Below are positions 27,299-36,015 of a stretch of 64,000 nt of DNA, piece by piece (the first letter of the stretch is position 1; each line of letters opens with the position of its first letter). This DNA is from Aldehydirespirator sp965116865 (GTDB lineage Bacteria > Actinomycetota > Acidimicrobiia > Acidimicrobiales > Aldehydirespiratoraceae). The position numbers and the translations under genes were made by a program. A model generated the notes under the pieces. The model was not told the DNA's origin. It did not search any database and saw only the letters and a list, made by a program, of their open reading frames with translations. The DNA is taken from assembly GCA_965116865.1 (NCBI GenBank), contig OZ220727.1, forward strand, positions 3,162,001 through 3,226,000, given 5' to 3'.

Positions 27299-27535
27299 GA
27301 GGCCGGGCTGACGAGCCTCTCAAGCCACTCGGAATGCCGGGGAGCGATGTGAGCGAGGCGGTGGCCCGAGCGTCCTGTGAGCGAGGCGTGGGACGACAGA
27401 GAAAGCGGCCGTGTACCACGAGGCGGTGACACCAGTCCGAGCGTGCGCTGAACGTGAGAGGCCGACCCGACGTGCTGAGGGCGTGCCTGGCGCCGACCGG
27501 GCGCCGGTCCGCTGCATCTTGGCGACGCCGCGGCG
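27299..27535. other. Spacer between rpsI and glmM
   Basis: No gene seen. The first half contains weak matches to the dispersed element (GTGGCCCGAGCG, TGTGAGCGAGGC, GGTGACACCAG), probably an old eroded copy. Confidence 0.4.
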
Positions 27536-28945
27536 ATGGCCCTGACCTTCGGCACTGACGGGGTGCGCGGCGACGCTCGCCGCGAGCTGACCCCGGAGTT
27601 CGTGGCGGTCCTCGGCCGGGCTGCGGCGGAGGTGCTGGGAGCCGAGCGGTTCGCGGTGGGGCGCGATACCAGAGCCTCGGGCCCGCTCCTCGCCGGCGCT
27701 TTCTGCCTGGGTGTGCAGCGCGCAGGGGGATCGACCGTCGATCTGGGCGTGGTCCCCACCCCGGCGGTGGCCCGCTGGTGCGATGACGAGCGGGTCGCGG
27801 GAGCGGTCGTCTCGGCGTCGCACAACCCATGGCACGACAACGGCGTGAAGTTGTTCGCTCCCGGGGGCTGCAAGCTCAGCGACGCCGCCCAGCACGACAT
27901 AGAGCGCCGCTTGGGGATCTTGCTCGACGATTCCGGTCCGGGCGTCGCGACGCAGTCGGAGGCCTCCGCGGTGGCCGGCGACGCGGGGGCGGCCCGGTTC
28001 GCGGCGATGCAGGCCCTGGCAGCCGTGCCTGACACGGCTCCGGCGGAGGAGGCCCGGTGCCGCCATGCCCGATCGGTCGCGGACAGCGTCGAGGGTCGGC
28101 ACTTGGACGGGCTGAGCGTCGTGGTGGATGCAGCCAACGGCGCGGCGTGCGAAACAGGCCCGGAGTGCCTTCGCGCGCTGGGCGCGGCCGTCGAGACGAT
28201 CCATGCCGAGCCCGACGGCTACAACATCAACGAAGGCTGCGGATCTCTGCACCCAGAGAGCCTCCAGGCTGCGGTGGCGTCGTCCGGTGCCGATGCCGGT
28301 CTCGCTTTCGACGGCGACGCCGACCGGGTGCTGGCGGTGGACCACGCGGGGGCGCTCATCGACGGGGACCAGATCCTGGCCGTGTGCGCCATCGACCGGG
28401 CCGGGCGCGGGCGACTGGCCGGCAACGCCGTAGTAGTCACGGTGATGGCCAATCTGGGCCTTCGCCGGGCCATGGCCTCCCACGGGATCGGCCTGGTCGA
28501 GACTCCGGTCGGCGACCGCCATGTGCTCAGCGCTCTGGAGGGTCGGGGCTTGGCGCTGGGGGGCGAGCAATCGGGGCATCTGATCTTCCGCGACCTGGCC
28601 ACCACCGGCGACGGCCTGCTGACTGCGGTGCAGCTGCTCGACACGGTCAAACGCTCGGGCCGGAACTTGCGCGACCTCGCCGCAGCCGCCATGACCCGCA
28701 TGCCGCAGGTGCTGGTCGATGTGCCGCTGCCGGCCGGGCCAAGGTCCGCCGGCCTCGAAGGGGCTCTCGGTCCGATAGCGGCCGACGCCTCGGCCCGCCT
28801 CGGCGACACGGGTCGGGTGCTGGTGCGTCCATCGGGTACCGAGGCCCTGGTCCGGGTGATGGTCGAAGCGGTGGACCTCACAACGGCGCGGTCCGAGGCC
28901 GACCGGCTCTGCGCCGCGGTCGAGGCGGTGCTGCCGTGCCGGTAA
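27536..28945 (+). CDS. glmM: Phosphoglucosamine mutase
   Basis: 469 residues. It converts glucosamine-6-phosphate to glucosamine-1-phosphate for UDP-GlcNAc. FGTDGVRGDARRELTP at the N-terminus, the phosphoserine loop VVSASHNPWHDNGVK (Ser95), the metal loop FDGDADRVLAVD, the sugar loop GGEQSGHLI, and the C-terminal RPSGTEALVRVMVE phosphate-binding loop are all intact. The glmS-like gene follows, so the pathway is clustered. Confidence 0.97.
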   Translation: MALTFGTDGVRGDARRELTPEFVAVLGRAAAEVLGAERFAVGRDTRASGPLLAGAFCLGVQRAGGSTVDLGVVPTPAVARWCDDERVAGAVVSASHNPWHDNGVKLFAPGGCKLSDAAQHDIERRLGILLDDSGPGVATQSEASAVAGDAGAARFAAMQALAAVPDTAPAEEARCRHARSVADSVEGRHLDGLSVVVDAANGAACETGPECLRALGAAVETIHAEPDGYNINEGCGSLHPESLQAAVASSGADAGLAFDGDADRVLAVDHAGALIDGDQILAVCAIDRAGRGRLAGNAVVVTVMANLGLRRAMASHGIGLVETPVGDRHVLSALEGRGLALGGEQSGHLIFRDLATTGDGLLTAVQLLDTVKRSGRNLRDLAAAAMTRMPQVLVDVPLPAGPRSAGLEGALGPIAADASARLGDTGRVLVRPSGTEALVRVMVEAVDLTTARSEADRLCAAVEAVLPCR

Positions 28946-29034
28946 TGGCCCGCCTACGCTACGGAACGGCGACCGGCGCCCGCCTCGGGACCGGTGCGGC
29001 GCCCTTCTCTGGGACAGCGTCGGCAGGAGTGCGC

Positions 29035-29370
29035 CCGCGGCGCCGCAGCGGTGTCGCTCCCGCTCTTGTTCGCTGCGCTCACACGCGGCTCGGGTCACGA
29101 TCTCGCCCGTATGGGCCGGCGTCGTTGCGCCGACCCCGTCGGACCACACTCCCGCCGGGTATCCGCTCACGATCTCGCCCGTATGGGGCGGCGTCGTTGC
29201 GCCGACCCCGTCGGACCACACTCCCGCCGGGTATCCGCTCACGATCTCGCCCGTATGGGGCGGCGTCGTTGCGCCGACCCCGTCGGACCACACTCCCGCC
29301 GGGTATCCGCTCACGATCTCGCCCGTATGGGGCGGCGTCGTTGCGCCTGTTCGCTCGGCCTCTCGAGGGC
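29035..29370. repeat. 72-bp tandem array inside a copy of the dispersed element
   Basis: The element starts with GCTCCCGCTCTTGTTCGCTG and ends with TTCGCTCGGCCTCT. Its middle is amplified: TCACGATCTCGCCCGTATGG recurs at 29095, 29167, 29239 and 29311 (period 72; recurring part 36 bp, intervening part 36 bp). The 470-bp gap between glmM and the GlmS-like gene holds nothing else recognisable. Confidence 0.9.
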
Positions 29371-29416
29371 CGCTGTGTCGATCCTGTGAAGGTCTAGGCG
29401 GAGGTGCGGGTCTGAG

Positions 29417-32400
29417 ATGTGCGGGATCGTCGCCATCGTCCGCCGCCCGTCCACACGGCCGGTGCCCGACGCTGCCGACGTCGTCGGCATAGTCGAGGCG
29501 GCCGCGTCCGCACTGCCGGACGGCGCCGGCGTGGCAGGGGGTCGTCTGGGCGATCTCGCGCAGCAGCTGAGGTTCGCGGCCGAGCGGCTGCATGAGGCCG
29601 ACCGGCTGTTGGGCGGCGTGCCCGGCGTGCGCCTCTTGCTCGAGTCGCCGGAGGTGCAGGACGCTATCAGCGGCCGCGTCGGCGGGCTCGCCGACTCCGT
29701 GGCCGCCATCGAGGCCTCGCTTGATGCCGACACGACGCTCGACCCGGCCGAGCTGGAGCACCTCAACGAGCAGCTTGTGCGGACCCGTGACGGCCTGTGG
29801 GCCGTCGGACGGGACCGGTTGGGGGCCGCCCGCGCGGTCTCGGAGCTGCTCGTGTCCGCTGGGCTGACCCCCAGCGCCGCAGCGCCTGCCGCCGTCGAGG
29901 CGTGCCTGTCGATTCATCAGGCGCTGGCGGCGCTGGACCGGCTGGAGGTGCGTGGTCGCGACTCGGCCGGGCTGCACCTGCTCGTCAGCGGCCACGGGCT
30001 CGACCCCGGCGATCCGGCGGTGGCCGAGGCTCTGGTGCGCCGCGGCCGCGATGTGTCGTTCGGCTCGGGCTCGGTGCGCTTGGTGGACGGGGTGCTCAGC
30101 ATCGTCCACAAGACCGCGGCCGAGATCGGCGAGCTGGGAGACAACACCGCCGTGCTGCGGGCCGCGGTCGCTTCCGACCGGTTGCTGGCTGCAGCGCTGG
30201 CTTCCGGCGACGCACGCGTGCAGGTGCTGGCGCACACCCGCTGGGCCTCCGTCGGGATCGTCTCGGAGGCCAACGCCCATCCTCTCAACAGCGAACTGGT
30301 AGATGAGCGCGTCCCTTACGTAGTCTCGGCTGTCAACGGAGACGTCGACAACTATGCAGAACTGCTCGCCGCAGCCGGCGTGAGGCAACCCCCCGCGATC
30401 ACCACCGACTCTAAGACTGTTCCGGCGCTGATGGGGCGACGCATGAGGGAGGGCCTGGCGGTCGGCGAGGCCTTCCGACGCACGTTGGCCGAGTGCGAGG
30501 GCTCGGTGGCTGCGGCAGCCTGCACCGCCAGTTCTCCCGATCGCCTGCTGCTCGCGTTGCGCGGCAGCGGCCAGGCCCTCTACGTCGGGCTGGCGGACGA
30601 CGCGTTCGTGGTGGCCAGCGAGCCCTACGGGGTGGTGGAGGAGACGGCCCGCTACCTCCGGTTGGACGGCGAGGCTGTCGCCGGCGTCGGCGCTCCCGGT
30701 GCGGGCAGGGGCCAGATCGTGGAGCTCGACGGCAGCCGGGCCGGGCTCGTCGAGGGAGTGTCCCGACGTTCCTACGACGGCACGAGCCTGCCGGTGGCGC
30801 CCGGCGAGATCGCTACCGCGGCCATCACCACCCGCGACATCGACCGCGGCGACTATCGCCACTACCTGTTGAAGGAGATCGGCGAGGCGCCTGCGTCGTT
30901 CGGCAAGACGCTGAGAGGCAAGATCATCGACACTGCGGAGGGTCCCGGCCTCTCGATCGGCCCGGTCGGGCTGCCCGACGGCGTCCGGACGCGCCTGCGG
31001 GACGGGTCGGTGTCCGGGGTGCTGGCCATCGGCCAGGGAACCGCCGCGGTCGCGGCGGAGAGCTTCGCCCGGTTCTTGCGGACCCTGCTGGCGGAGGCCG
31101 GATGCACCGCCGCCCTCGATGTGGCCGCCCTGCCGGCCACGGAACTGTCGGCGTTTCATCTGAGGGCCGACATGTCCGACACGCTGGTGGTCGCTATCTC
31201 CCAGTCGGGAACTACCACCGACACGAACCGCACTGTCGACCTGGTGAGGGCCCGGGGAGGGTCGGTGGTGGCGGTCGTCAACCGTCGCAACAGCGATCTC
31301 GCCGAACGGGCCGACGGCGTCCTCTACACCTCCGACGGCCGCGACGTGGAGATGAGCGTGGCCTCCACCAAGGCCTTCTACTCTCAGGTGGCCGCGGGCT
31401 GCCTGCTGGCCGCGGCCGTCGCGGCCGAGGTGGCCGGCGAGCGGGGGGCGGCTTCCCGGCGCAGTTTCCTCGCGACGCTTCGGAGCATGCCCGCGGTGCT
31501 GGAGGAGGTCCTGGAACGGCGCCCCGTCATCGGCGACGCGGCCCGCCGCCTCGCGCCGGGTCGCCGCCACTGGGCGGTCGTCGGCAACGGGCCCAACCAG
31601 GTGGCGGCCCGCGAGGTTCGCATCAAGCTCTCAGAGCTCTGCTACATGTCGATCTCCAGCGACCTGACGGAGGACAAGAAGCACATCGACCTGTCGGCGG
31701 AGCCCCTGGTGCTGGTGTGCGCCGCGGGCCTGTCGGGCTCGGTGGCCGACGACGTGGCCAAGGAGGTGGCCATATTCGGCGCCCACAGGGCTGCCCCCGT
31801 CGTGGTGGCCGACGACGGCGACACCCGCTTCGAGGGAGCGGCGGCCGTGCTGTTCGTGCCGAAGGTCGATCCTCGGCTGGCGTTCCTGCCCGTCACCATG
31901 GTGGGCCACCTCTTCGGCTACGAGGCCGCGCTGGCCATCGACGCCGGGGCCCGGCCGCTCCGGGAGGCCCGAGCAGCCGTCGAGGCGGCCGCGGCCCGTC
32001 CCGACTGCACTGCTGAGGAGGTGCTGAGCCTGGCCATTCCCACGCTGCGGGAGAGCGGCGGCGCATTCTTCGCCGGCCTGCTGCGCGGCGACTACGAAGG
32101 GCATCTGGCGCCGTCCACTGCGGTGCGCATATCCACGGTGTTGCGCTACGCCGTCGGGCTGGCGCCGCTCGACGGCTACGAACTGGAGTTGGGGCGGGTC
32201 GGCACGCCCGAGACGGTGATCGACGACCTCGAGGCCGCGCTCGGCGTCGGGATCGACGAGCTGACACGCCCGGTGGACGCGATCCGCCATCAGGCCAAGA
32301 CCGTCACCGTCGGAATCTCGCGTTCGGATCAGACGATGCTGGAGGCGCCGCTGATCCGGGCCGTGCTGGCCGCAGGCGCACCTAGGGACAGCCTCTCCTA

Positions 32401-32896
32401 CTCCACCGTCCGGACTCTGGCCGATCTCAGCCCGGCGGTAGCGGAGGTGTTGGGCCACACCCGCTACCGGCTGGACGGCATCGACGGGATCGCCGTCGTG
32501 GACCAGGGCGGCGTCGCTGCCGGGATCACCTCGCGCACCGCGGCGGCGCCAGCGCTCACCGGGAGCAAGCATCGCGTGGCTGTCGAGCGCCGGGTGCTGG
32601 CCGCTCGCGGCCGCCACGACGGGCGCACCGTCGTGTTCGTCCCGGAGATGGCAGCGGGCGCCGCGGTCGGCATCACCCTGCTGCATGTCCGCTTCGAGGA
32701 TTCCATGCCGGCTTCGGTGGCCCGCAGCGTCCTGCAGGGGTACCGCAATCGCTTGTCGGAGCTGCGAGACGCGGTCACCGAGACCGAGCCCGCCTTCGAC
32801 GAGGACCGTCTGGCCGAGATCGCGGTCGTCGACCTGCTCACCGCCCCCGTCGGAGACCTGGCAGACCACTGGCGCATGAAGAGGCCGAGCGGATAG
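29417..32896 (+). CDS. Giant GlmS-like glutamine-dependent amidotransferase / SIS protein
   Basis: 1159 residues against about 610 for ordinary GlmS. The N-terminal nucleophile Cys2 (MCGIVAIVRR) is present, but about 150 residues of helical sequence are inserted before LEVRGRDSAGLHLL, which normally follows by residue 30. HTRWASVGIVSEANAHPLN, AVNGDVDNYAELL and TTDSKTV complete the glutaminase. Two SIS modules follow with AISQSGTTTDTNRTVDL, SVASTKAFYSQVAAG and VRIKLSELCYMSISSD...KKHIDLS. About 300 residues without known similarity make up the C-terminus. The place right after glmM suggests glucosamine-6-phosphate synthesis; I cannot exclude a regulatory paralogue. ATG 29417 has GGAGG 12 nt upstream. 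Confidence 0.75.
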   Translation: MCGIVAIVRRPSTRPVPDAADVVGIVEAAASALPDGAGVAGGRLGDLAQQLRFAAERLHEADRLLGGVPGVRLLLESPEVQDAISGRVGGLADSVAAIEASLDADTTLDPAELEHLNEQLVRTRDGLWAVGRDRLGAARAVSELLVSAGLTPSAAAPAAVEACLSIHQALAALDRLEVRGRDSAGLHLLVSGHGLDPGDPAVAEALVRRGRDVSFGSGSVRLVDGVLSIVHKTAAEIGELGDNTAVLRAAVASDRLLAAALASGDARVQVLAHTRWASVGIVSEANAHPLNSELVDERVPYVVSAVNGDVDNYAELLAAAGVRQPPAITTDSKTVPALMGRRMREGLAVGEAFRRTLAECEGSVAAAACTASSPDRLLLALRGSGQALYVGLADDAFVVASEPYGVVEETARYLRLDGEAVAGVGAPGAGRGQIVELDGSRAGLVEGVSRRSYDGTSLPVAPGEIATAAITTRDIDRGDYRHYLLKEIGEAPASFGKTLRGKIIDTAEGPGLSIGPVGLPDGVRTRLRDGSVSGVLAIGQGTAAVAAESFARFLRTLLAEAGCTAALDVAALPATELSAFHLRADMSDTLVVAISQSGTTTDTNRTVDLVRARGGSVVAVVNRRNSDLAERADGVLYTSDGRDVEMSVASTKAFYSQVAAGCLLAAAVAAEVAGERGAASRRSFLATLRSMPAVLEEVLERRPVIGDAARRLAPGRRHWAVVGNGPNQVAAREVRIKLSELCYMSISSDLTEDKKHIDLSAEPLVLVCAAGLSGSVADDVAKEVAIFGAHRAAPVVVADDGDTRFEGAAAVLFVPKVDPRLAFLPVTMVGHLFGYEAALAIDAGARPLREARAAVEAAAARPDCTAEEVLSLAIPTLRESGGAFFAGLLRGDYEGHLAPSTAVRISTVLRYAVGLAPLDGYELELGRVGTPETVIDDLEAALGVGIDELTRPVDAIRHQAKTVTVGISRSDQTMLEAPLIRAVLAAGAPRDSLSYSTVRTLADLSPAVAEVLGHTRYRLDGIDGIAVVDQGGVAAGITSRTAAAPALTGSKHRVAVERRVLAARGRHDGRTVVFVPEMAAGAAVGITLLHVRFEDSMPASVARSVLQGYRNRLSELRDAVTETEPAFDEDRLAEIAVVDLLTAPVGDLADHWRMKRPSG

Positions 32897-32918
32897 GCCC
32901 GTCCCGCGGGCAATTTTC

Positions 32919-33110
32919 GACGAGACCGGCGCAACCGCCGCCGGGTTCCGCAGACGCGCCGCCGCCTGGTACGCCATGATGGGCGTCGCCTGCGAGCGGG
33001 TGCTCACCGACAACGGCAGCAGCTTCGATCCGGACAGCCAACTCCGCTCACTCCTCGACGCCCTCTATCTGGATGTCGATCAGCCGTACCGGCTGCTTGA
33101 GTTCTTGATC
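32919..33110 (+). pseudogene. IS481-type integrase core remnant
   Basis: The frame gives ETGATAAGFRRRAAAWYAMM, GVACERVLTDNGSSF, which matches the catalytic GVRVERVLTDNGSCY region of IS481 transposases. It lacks both ends. A reverse-oriented IS481 N-terminal remnant lies at 39650-39956, so the two may once have bounded the island between them. Confidence 0.6.
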
Positions 33111-33320
33111 GATGACGGGTTCCATCGTGTAAGCGAAGGGGCTTATATACCTAGGTTGCGGCCTGGGCATGCTGTGTGACGCGTCGGCTTCGGGCCAGTG
33201 CCGTCTGCGGGCGCCCTGTGCGGGGCGCGGGCTTCGGGTTAGCCGTCGGCTTGTGTGGCGTGGCGCTGTTGGGCGTCTCGCCGTCCCCGCATGTTGTGGG
33301 GGTGTGCTGGCCGTGTCGAG
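33100..33320 (-). ncRNA. Candidate omega-RNA (reRNA) region at the TnpB 3' end
   Basis: TnpB uses a guide RNA made from the right end of its element, overlapping the 3' end of tnpB and running beyond it into the flank. Here that would be the region around and beyond the stop at 33151-33153. The last 60 codons (HGQHTPTTCGDGE...) are low-complexity, Pro/Thr-rich and probably constrained by RNA structure. The exact element end is not visible, so the guide cannot be read. Confidence 0.4.
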
Positions 33321-34647
33321 GGTCGGTCCCTCCCTTGAGTGCCTCGTTGCCGAAGGCTCTCACCAGCACGTTGATCGCAGCGTTGACGTCGCGGTCGATC
33401 CGCAGTCCGCAGTTGCCGCACGCATAGACGCGAACGCTCAGCGGGAGTTCCCGCTTGGGTTTGCGGTGGCGGCAGCGGCTGCAGTCCAGCGACGTGTTGC
33501 GGGGGTCTACCTGCGCGTACGCGATCCCGGCTCGTGCGGCCTTGATCTCGAGCAGGCGCAGGAGCATTCCCCAGCGCTGCTGTTGGATACGGTCCGCCAA
33601 TTTGGGGTTGCGGACCATGTTTTGGATTCGGAGGAGTTCGACGGCGATGCCGTCGACGCCGTTGCGGAGGCAGAAGGCGATGATGTCGTGCGCCAGCCGG
33701 TGAACGCTGTGGCGCTCGCGTTCCGCTAGTCGGGCGTGGGCCTTGGCGAGGGACGCGACCTTGCGGCGGCGGCCTGGGGTGTAGCGCTCTGTGCCCGCCC
33801 TGCGGCAGCGGTTGTCGTGGCGGGACAGTTCCCTCTGGCGGGCGGTGACCTCGGAGCGGTCCTCGACGACGCCGGGACGGGTGTCGCCGTTGGAGAGCGT
33901 GACGCGGTCGGTGACGCCCAAGTCGACGCCCAAGGCGTTGGTCGGCCGAGCCGCAGCGGGCGGGTCGGGCGCTGCTGTGCGGACCACCAGCTGCACCTCG
34001 ACTCTCAGCGCCTTGCGGACGATGCGGATCTCTGCGACCTTGCCGCCCGCTGCCAGTTCTGCGACCAGGCGGCCCTCGTTGTGGGGGTCGAACTTGATGG
34101 TGCCCAACCCCTTGACAGCGATCCGCCAGCGCCCACATACCTCGTCGGGCGGCTTGACCATCGACGCCGACGCGTCGGGAACCGCGATGCTGCGCCAACG
34201 CGCCCTCGGCTTGAACCTCGGATAGCCGGCCTTGACCCGCGCGCCGGCCTTGCGCTTCGCGCACCGGTCATAGAACGACGAGCGGGCCTTGTCGAAACGG
34301 TCGATCACGCCCCGGCCGATCTTCACCGACAGATCCGACCACAACAGATCGTCAGCCTCAAAGCGCTGCTCGCCGCGGCGCATCTCGCTGAACTGGCCGT
34401 AGAGCGTGCCGCGGCCACCACAGGCGCGGCCATCGTCATAGACATCGCCCACCCGCAAACCGTCGAACGCATGACGGGATTTGTGCCAGCGCCACTGCCC
34501 CCGCCAAGACTCCAGCAACGCGTTGTACAACTCGCAGCACATCGCCAGGACAGTGTCGACCAACCGATGCTGCGAAGCAGTCAAATCCGCGGTGCCGCAC
34601 ACCGTCCAAAGCGGCCCCCGAAGTAGCGGTTTACGACCGAAAGTCAC
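33151..34647 (-). CDS. tnpB: TnpB, RNA-guided nuclease of an IS200/IS605-type element
   Basis: 498 residues. The RuvC-like triad is intact: Asp242 in NALGVDLGVTD, Glu337 in GIAVELLRIQNM, Asp420 in LRIDRDVNAAINVL. A zinc finger lies between the last two acidic residues (Cys389/392 and Cys410/413, CSRC...CGNC). The N-terminal OrfB_IS605 helix-rich and beta regions are complete. No TnpA (Y1 transposase) gene is nearby, so the element is the TnpB-only type. It sits beside an IS481 remnant and beside a full dispersed 140-bp element. Confidence 0.9.
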   Translation of the reverse strand: MTFGRKPLLRGPLWTVCGTADLTASQHRLVDTVLAMCCELYNALLESWRGQWRWHKSRHAFDGLRVGDVYDDGRACGGRGTLYGQFSEMRRGEQRFEADDLLWSDLSVKIGRGVIDRFDKARSSFYDRCAKRKAGARVKAGYPRFKPRARWRSIAVPDASASMVKPPDEVCGRWRIAVKGLGTIKFDPHNEGRLVAELAAGGKVAEIRIVRKALRVEVQLVVRTAAPDPPAAARPTNALGVDLGVTDRVTLSNGDTRPGVVEDRSEVTARQRELSRHDNRCRRAGTERYTPGRRRKVASLAKAHARLAERERHSVHRLAHDIIAFCLRNGVDGIAVELLRIQNMVRNPKLADRIQQQRWGMLLRLLEIKAARAGIAYAQVDPRNTSLDCSRCRHRKPKRELPLSVRVYACGNCGLRIDRDVNAAINVLVRAFGNEALKGGTDPRHGQHTPTTCGDGETPNSATPHKPTANPKPAPRTGRPQTALARSRRVTQHAQAAT

Positions 34648-34742
34648 CCCGCAACCCTACCAGAAACAACCCTCCCCGACAATAGAATCAAGATCGTCAC
34701 ACCATCGCACAATCTGGACCGCAACCTTTGTATGTAAGTCCC
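34648..34742. other. Left flank of the TnpB element, AT-richer
   Basis: Holds the tnpB upstream region (TAGAATCAAGATCG, TTTGTATGTAAGTCC). The left end of the IS605-type element should lie here, but its hairpin was not resolved. Confidence 0.35.
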
Positions 34743-34882
34743 TAAGAGCGTCCGCGAATAGGTGAGAGCCGATTGTGTCGCAGCGGTTTCATTCCCGCTC
34801 TTGTTCGCTGCGCTCACGGGCCGCTCGGGCCACGGCCTCGCCCGTATGATCCGGACTGGCCCGCCTATTCGCTCGGCCTCTA
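34743..34882 (+). mobile_element. Full copy of the 140-bp dispersed MITE-like element
   Basis: Flanked by TA. Left end AGAGCGTCCGCGAATAGG and, on the other strand, right end AGAGGCCGAGCGAATAGG form imperfect inverted repeats of about 18 bp. The interior has TTCCCGCTCTTGTTCGCTGC and GGCCACGGCCTCGCCCGTAT. The copy at 61905-62044 is nearly identical, inverted and has the same length. Confidence 0.8.
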
Positions 34883-35001
34883 AGCGAACACTTGGAGTCG
34901 GTAGGAGAGTTCGATGTCATCGCGTTGCTCGACGAGGCCAAGACCCGTCCTAGCGCAGCTGCGCCGTAGGGGCCCGAAACCAGGTACGGCGGTTCCACGT
35001 A
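34883..35001. other. Spacer downstream of the nuclease gene
   Basis: No gene seen; may include a short remnant reading VGRRVRCHRVARRGQDPS in one frame that I cannot assign. Confidence 0.25.
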
Positions 35002-35988
35002 TCAGACGCAGGTGTCCAGCAGTTCGTCGAACACGTCCGGCCAAGACAAGGCAACGCCATGAGACTCGCAGAGGTCAGGCCAGTAGGCCGACGATGGCTC
35101 CCGCTCGATGGCCAGCACGGGGTTGTTCTCGAACCCCCAATCGACCAGGTGCGCATAGCTGAGCACCTGCCCGAGGCCCAGCCGTAGTTGCCGCTCCTCG
35201 TTCGTGGGGGTGAGGCTCTTCACCTCCGCGATCCACGCAGCATCGGCCGCAATCCACCCAACATCGAATAGAGGGTCCGTATCGCTCGGCGACAGCGGCC
35301 GCCATCCGCGCGCTCGGACAGCATCAGCAAGCTGGTTCTGGACCTTCCTGTGCGCGTTCGTTCCTCGATCGATCGCATCAGGATCGAATCTGAACACACG
35401 CGACGTGGGAGTCGCCGAGCCGCCGGACGAAGGAGGCACGTAGAGCTGTCCCCGAGTTGCCGGGACGCCCTTGCCTCGAGATTCTGCTTCCCCGCTCGAA
35501 GCCCGCTCCTCGATGGTCTCGACCACCAACTGACTCGGGGCGCAGATCACGACCTCCATCCCGGTCTTCAATCGACGGTCTTGGCGCACACGCACACCCA
35601 AGGCGGCCGCATCCTCAACATTGTCCGTTCGGACCTGGAGATTCGTCGAGTAAGCGAAGTCGATGCGCAATGCAGCGTCCCAGAAGACGAAGACGTCGTG
35701 TTCAACGGCGTAGCCGCAGACCAGCACGAGGTCGACCCCTGACCAGTCGAACTCGCCCCGTTCGCCGCGGCGCTGACCGGTGAGTTGGATCTTGTGCTCC
35801 GGGGTCGGTCGGCCGCCAGGAGGGTCCGTCGCGTTGTAGATGTAGACCCGAACACGGCTGGGCAGAGGGGGACGGAGTTCCACGACGAGTTCGCCGGAGT
35901 CATCCGTGCTCGCCGCGATGAGTGCGGTGGGACCAACGGCGGCAACGAATCGGTCGTGCAGCTCCGTAGTCGAGAGCCGATCAGTCAC
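35002..35988 (-). CDS. PD-(D/E)XK restriction endonuclease with N-terminal methylase-associated domain
   Basis: 328 residues, GTG 35988 with AGGAAGG upstream. The N-terminal half (RVRVYIYNATDPPGGRPTPE, HKIQLTGQR, FDWSGVDLVLVCGY, HDVFVFWDAALR) resembles a domain found with DNA methylases. The C-terminal domain has a PD-(D/E)XK core: Asp242 in DPLFDVGWIA, Glu255 and Lys257 in AAWIAEVKSL, and a downstream Gln motif GLGQVLSYAHLVDWG. It is last in an operon after two DNA methyltransferases, 27 bp downstream of the second. A restriction enzyme cutting DNA not protected by them is the natural reading; the site is unknown. Confidence 0.75.
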   Translation of the reverse strand: MTDRLSTTELHDRFVAAVGPTALIAASTDDSGELVVELRPPLPSRVRVYIYNATDPPGGRPTPEHKIQLTGQRRGERGEFDWSGVDLVLVCGYAVEHDVFVFWDAALRIDFAYSTNLQVRTDNVEDAAALGVRVRQDRRLKTGMEVVICAPSQLVVETIEERASSGEAESRGKGVPATRGQLYVPPSSGGSATPTSRVFRFDPDAIDRGTNAHRKVQNQLADAVRARGWRPLSPSDTDPLFDVGWIAADAAWIAEVKSLTPTNEERQLRLGLGQVLSYAHLVDWGFENNPVLAIEREPSSAYWPDLCESHGVALSWPDVFDELLDTCV

Positions 35989-36015
35989 GTCACCTTCCTG
36001 CGCCCCGCTGATGGT

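Noticed and set aside
28946..29416. glmS riboswitch-ribozyme upstream of the GlmS-like gene
   Set aside because: The gap consists of a dispersed element and its 72-bp repeats; no ribozyme-like core was seen, and this class is mainly in Firmicutes.
27320..31570. 1416-codon open frame on the minus strand across glmM and the GlmS-like gene
   Set aside because: Shadow of two genes on the plus strand; Arg/Gly/His-rich and without recognisable motif.
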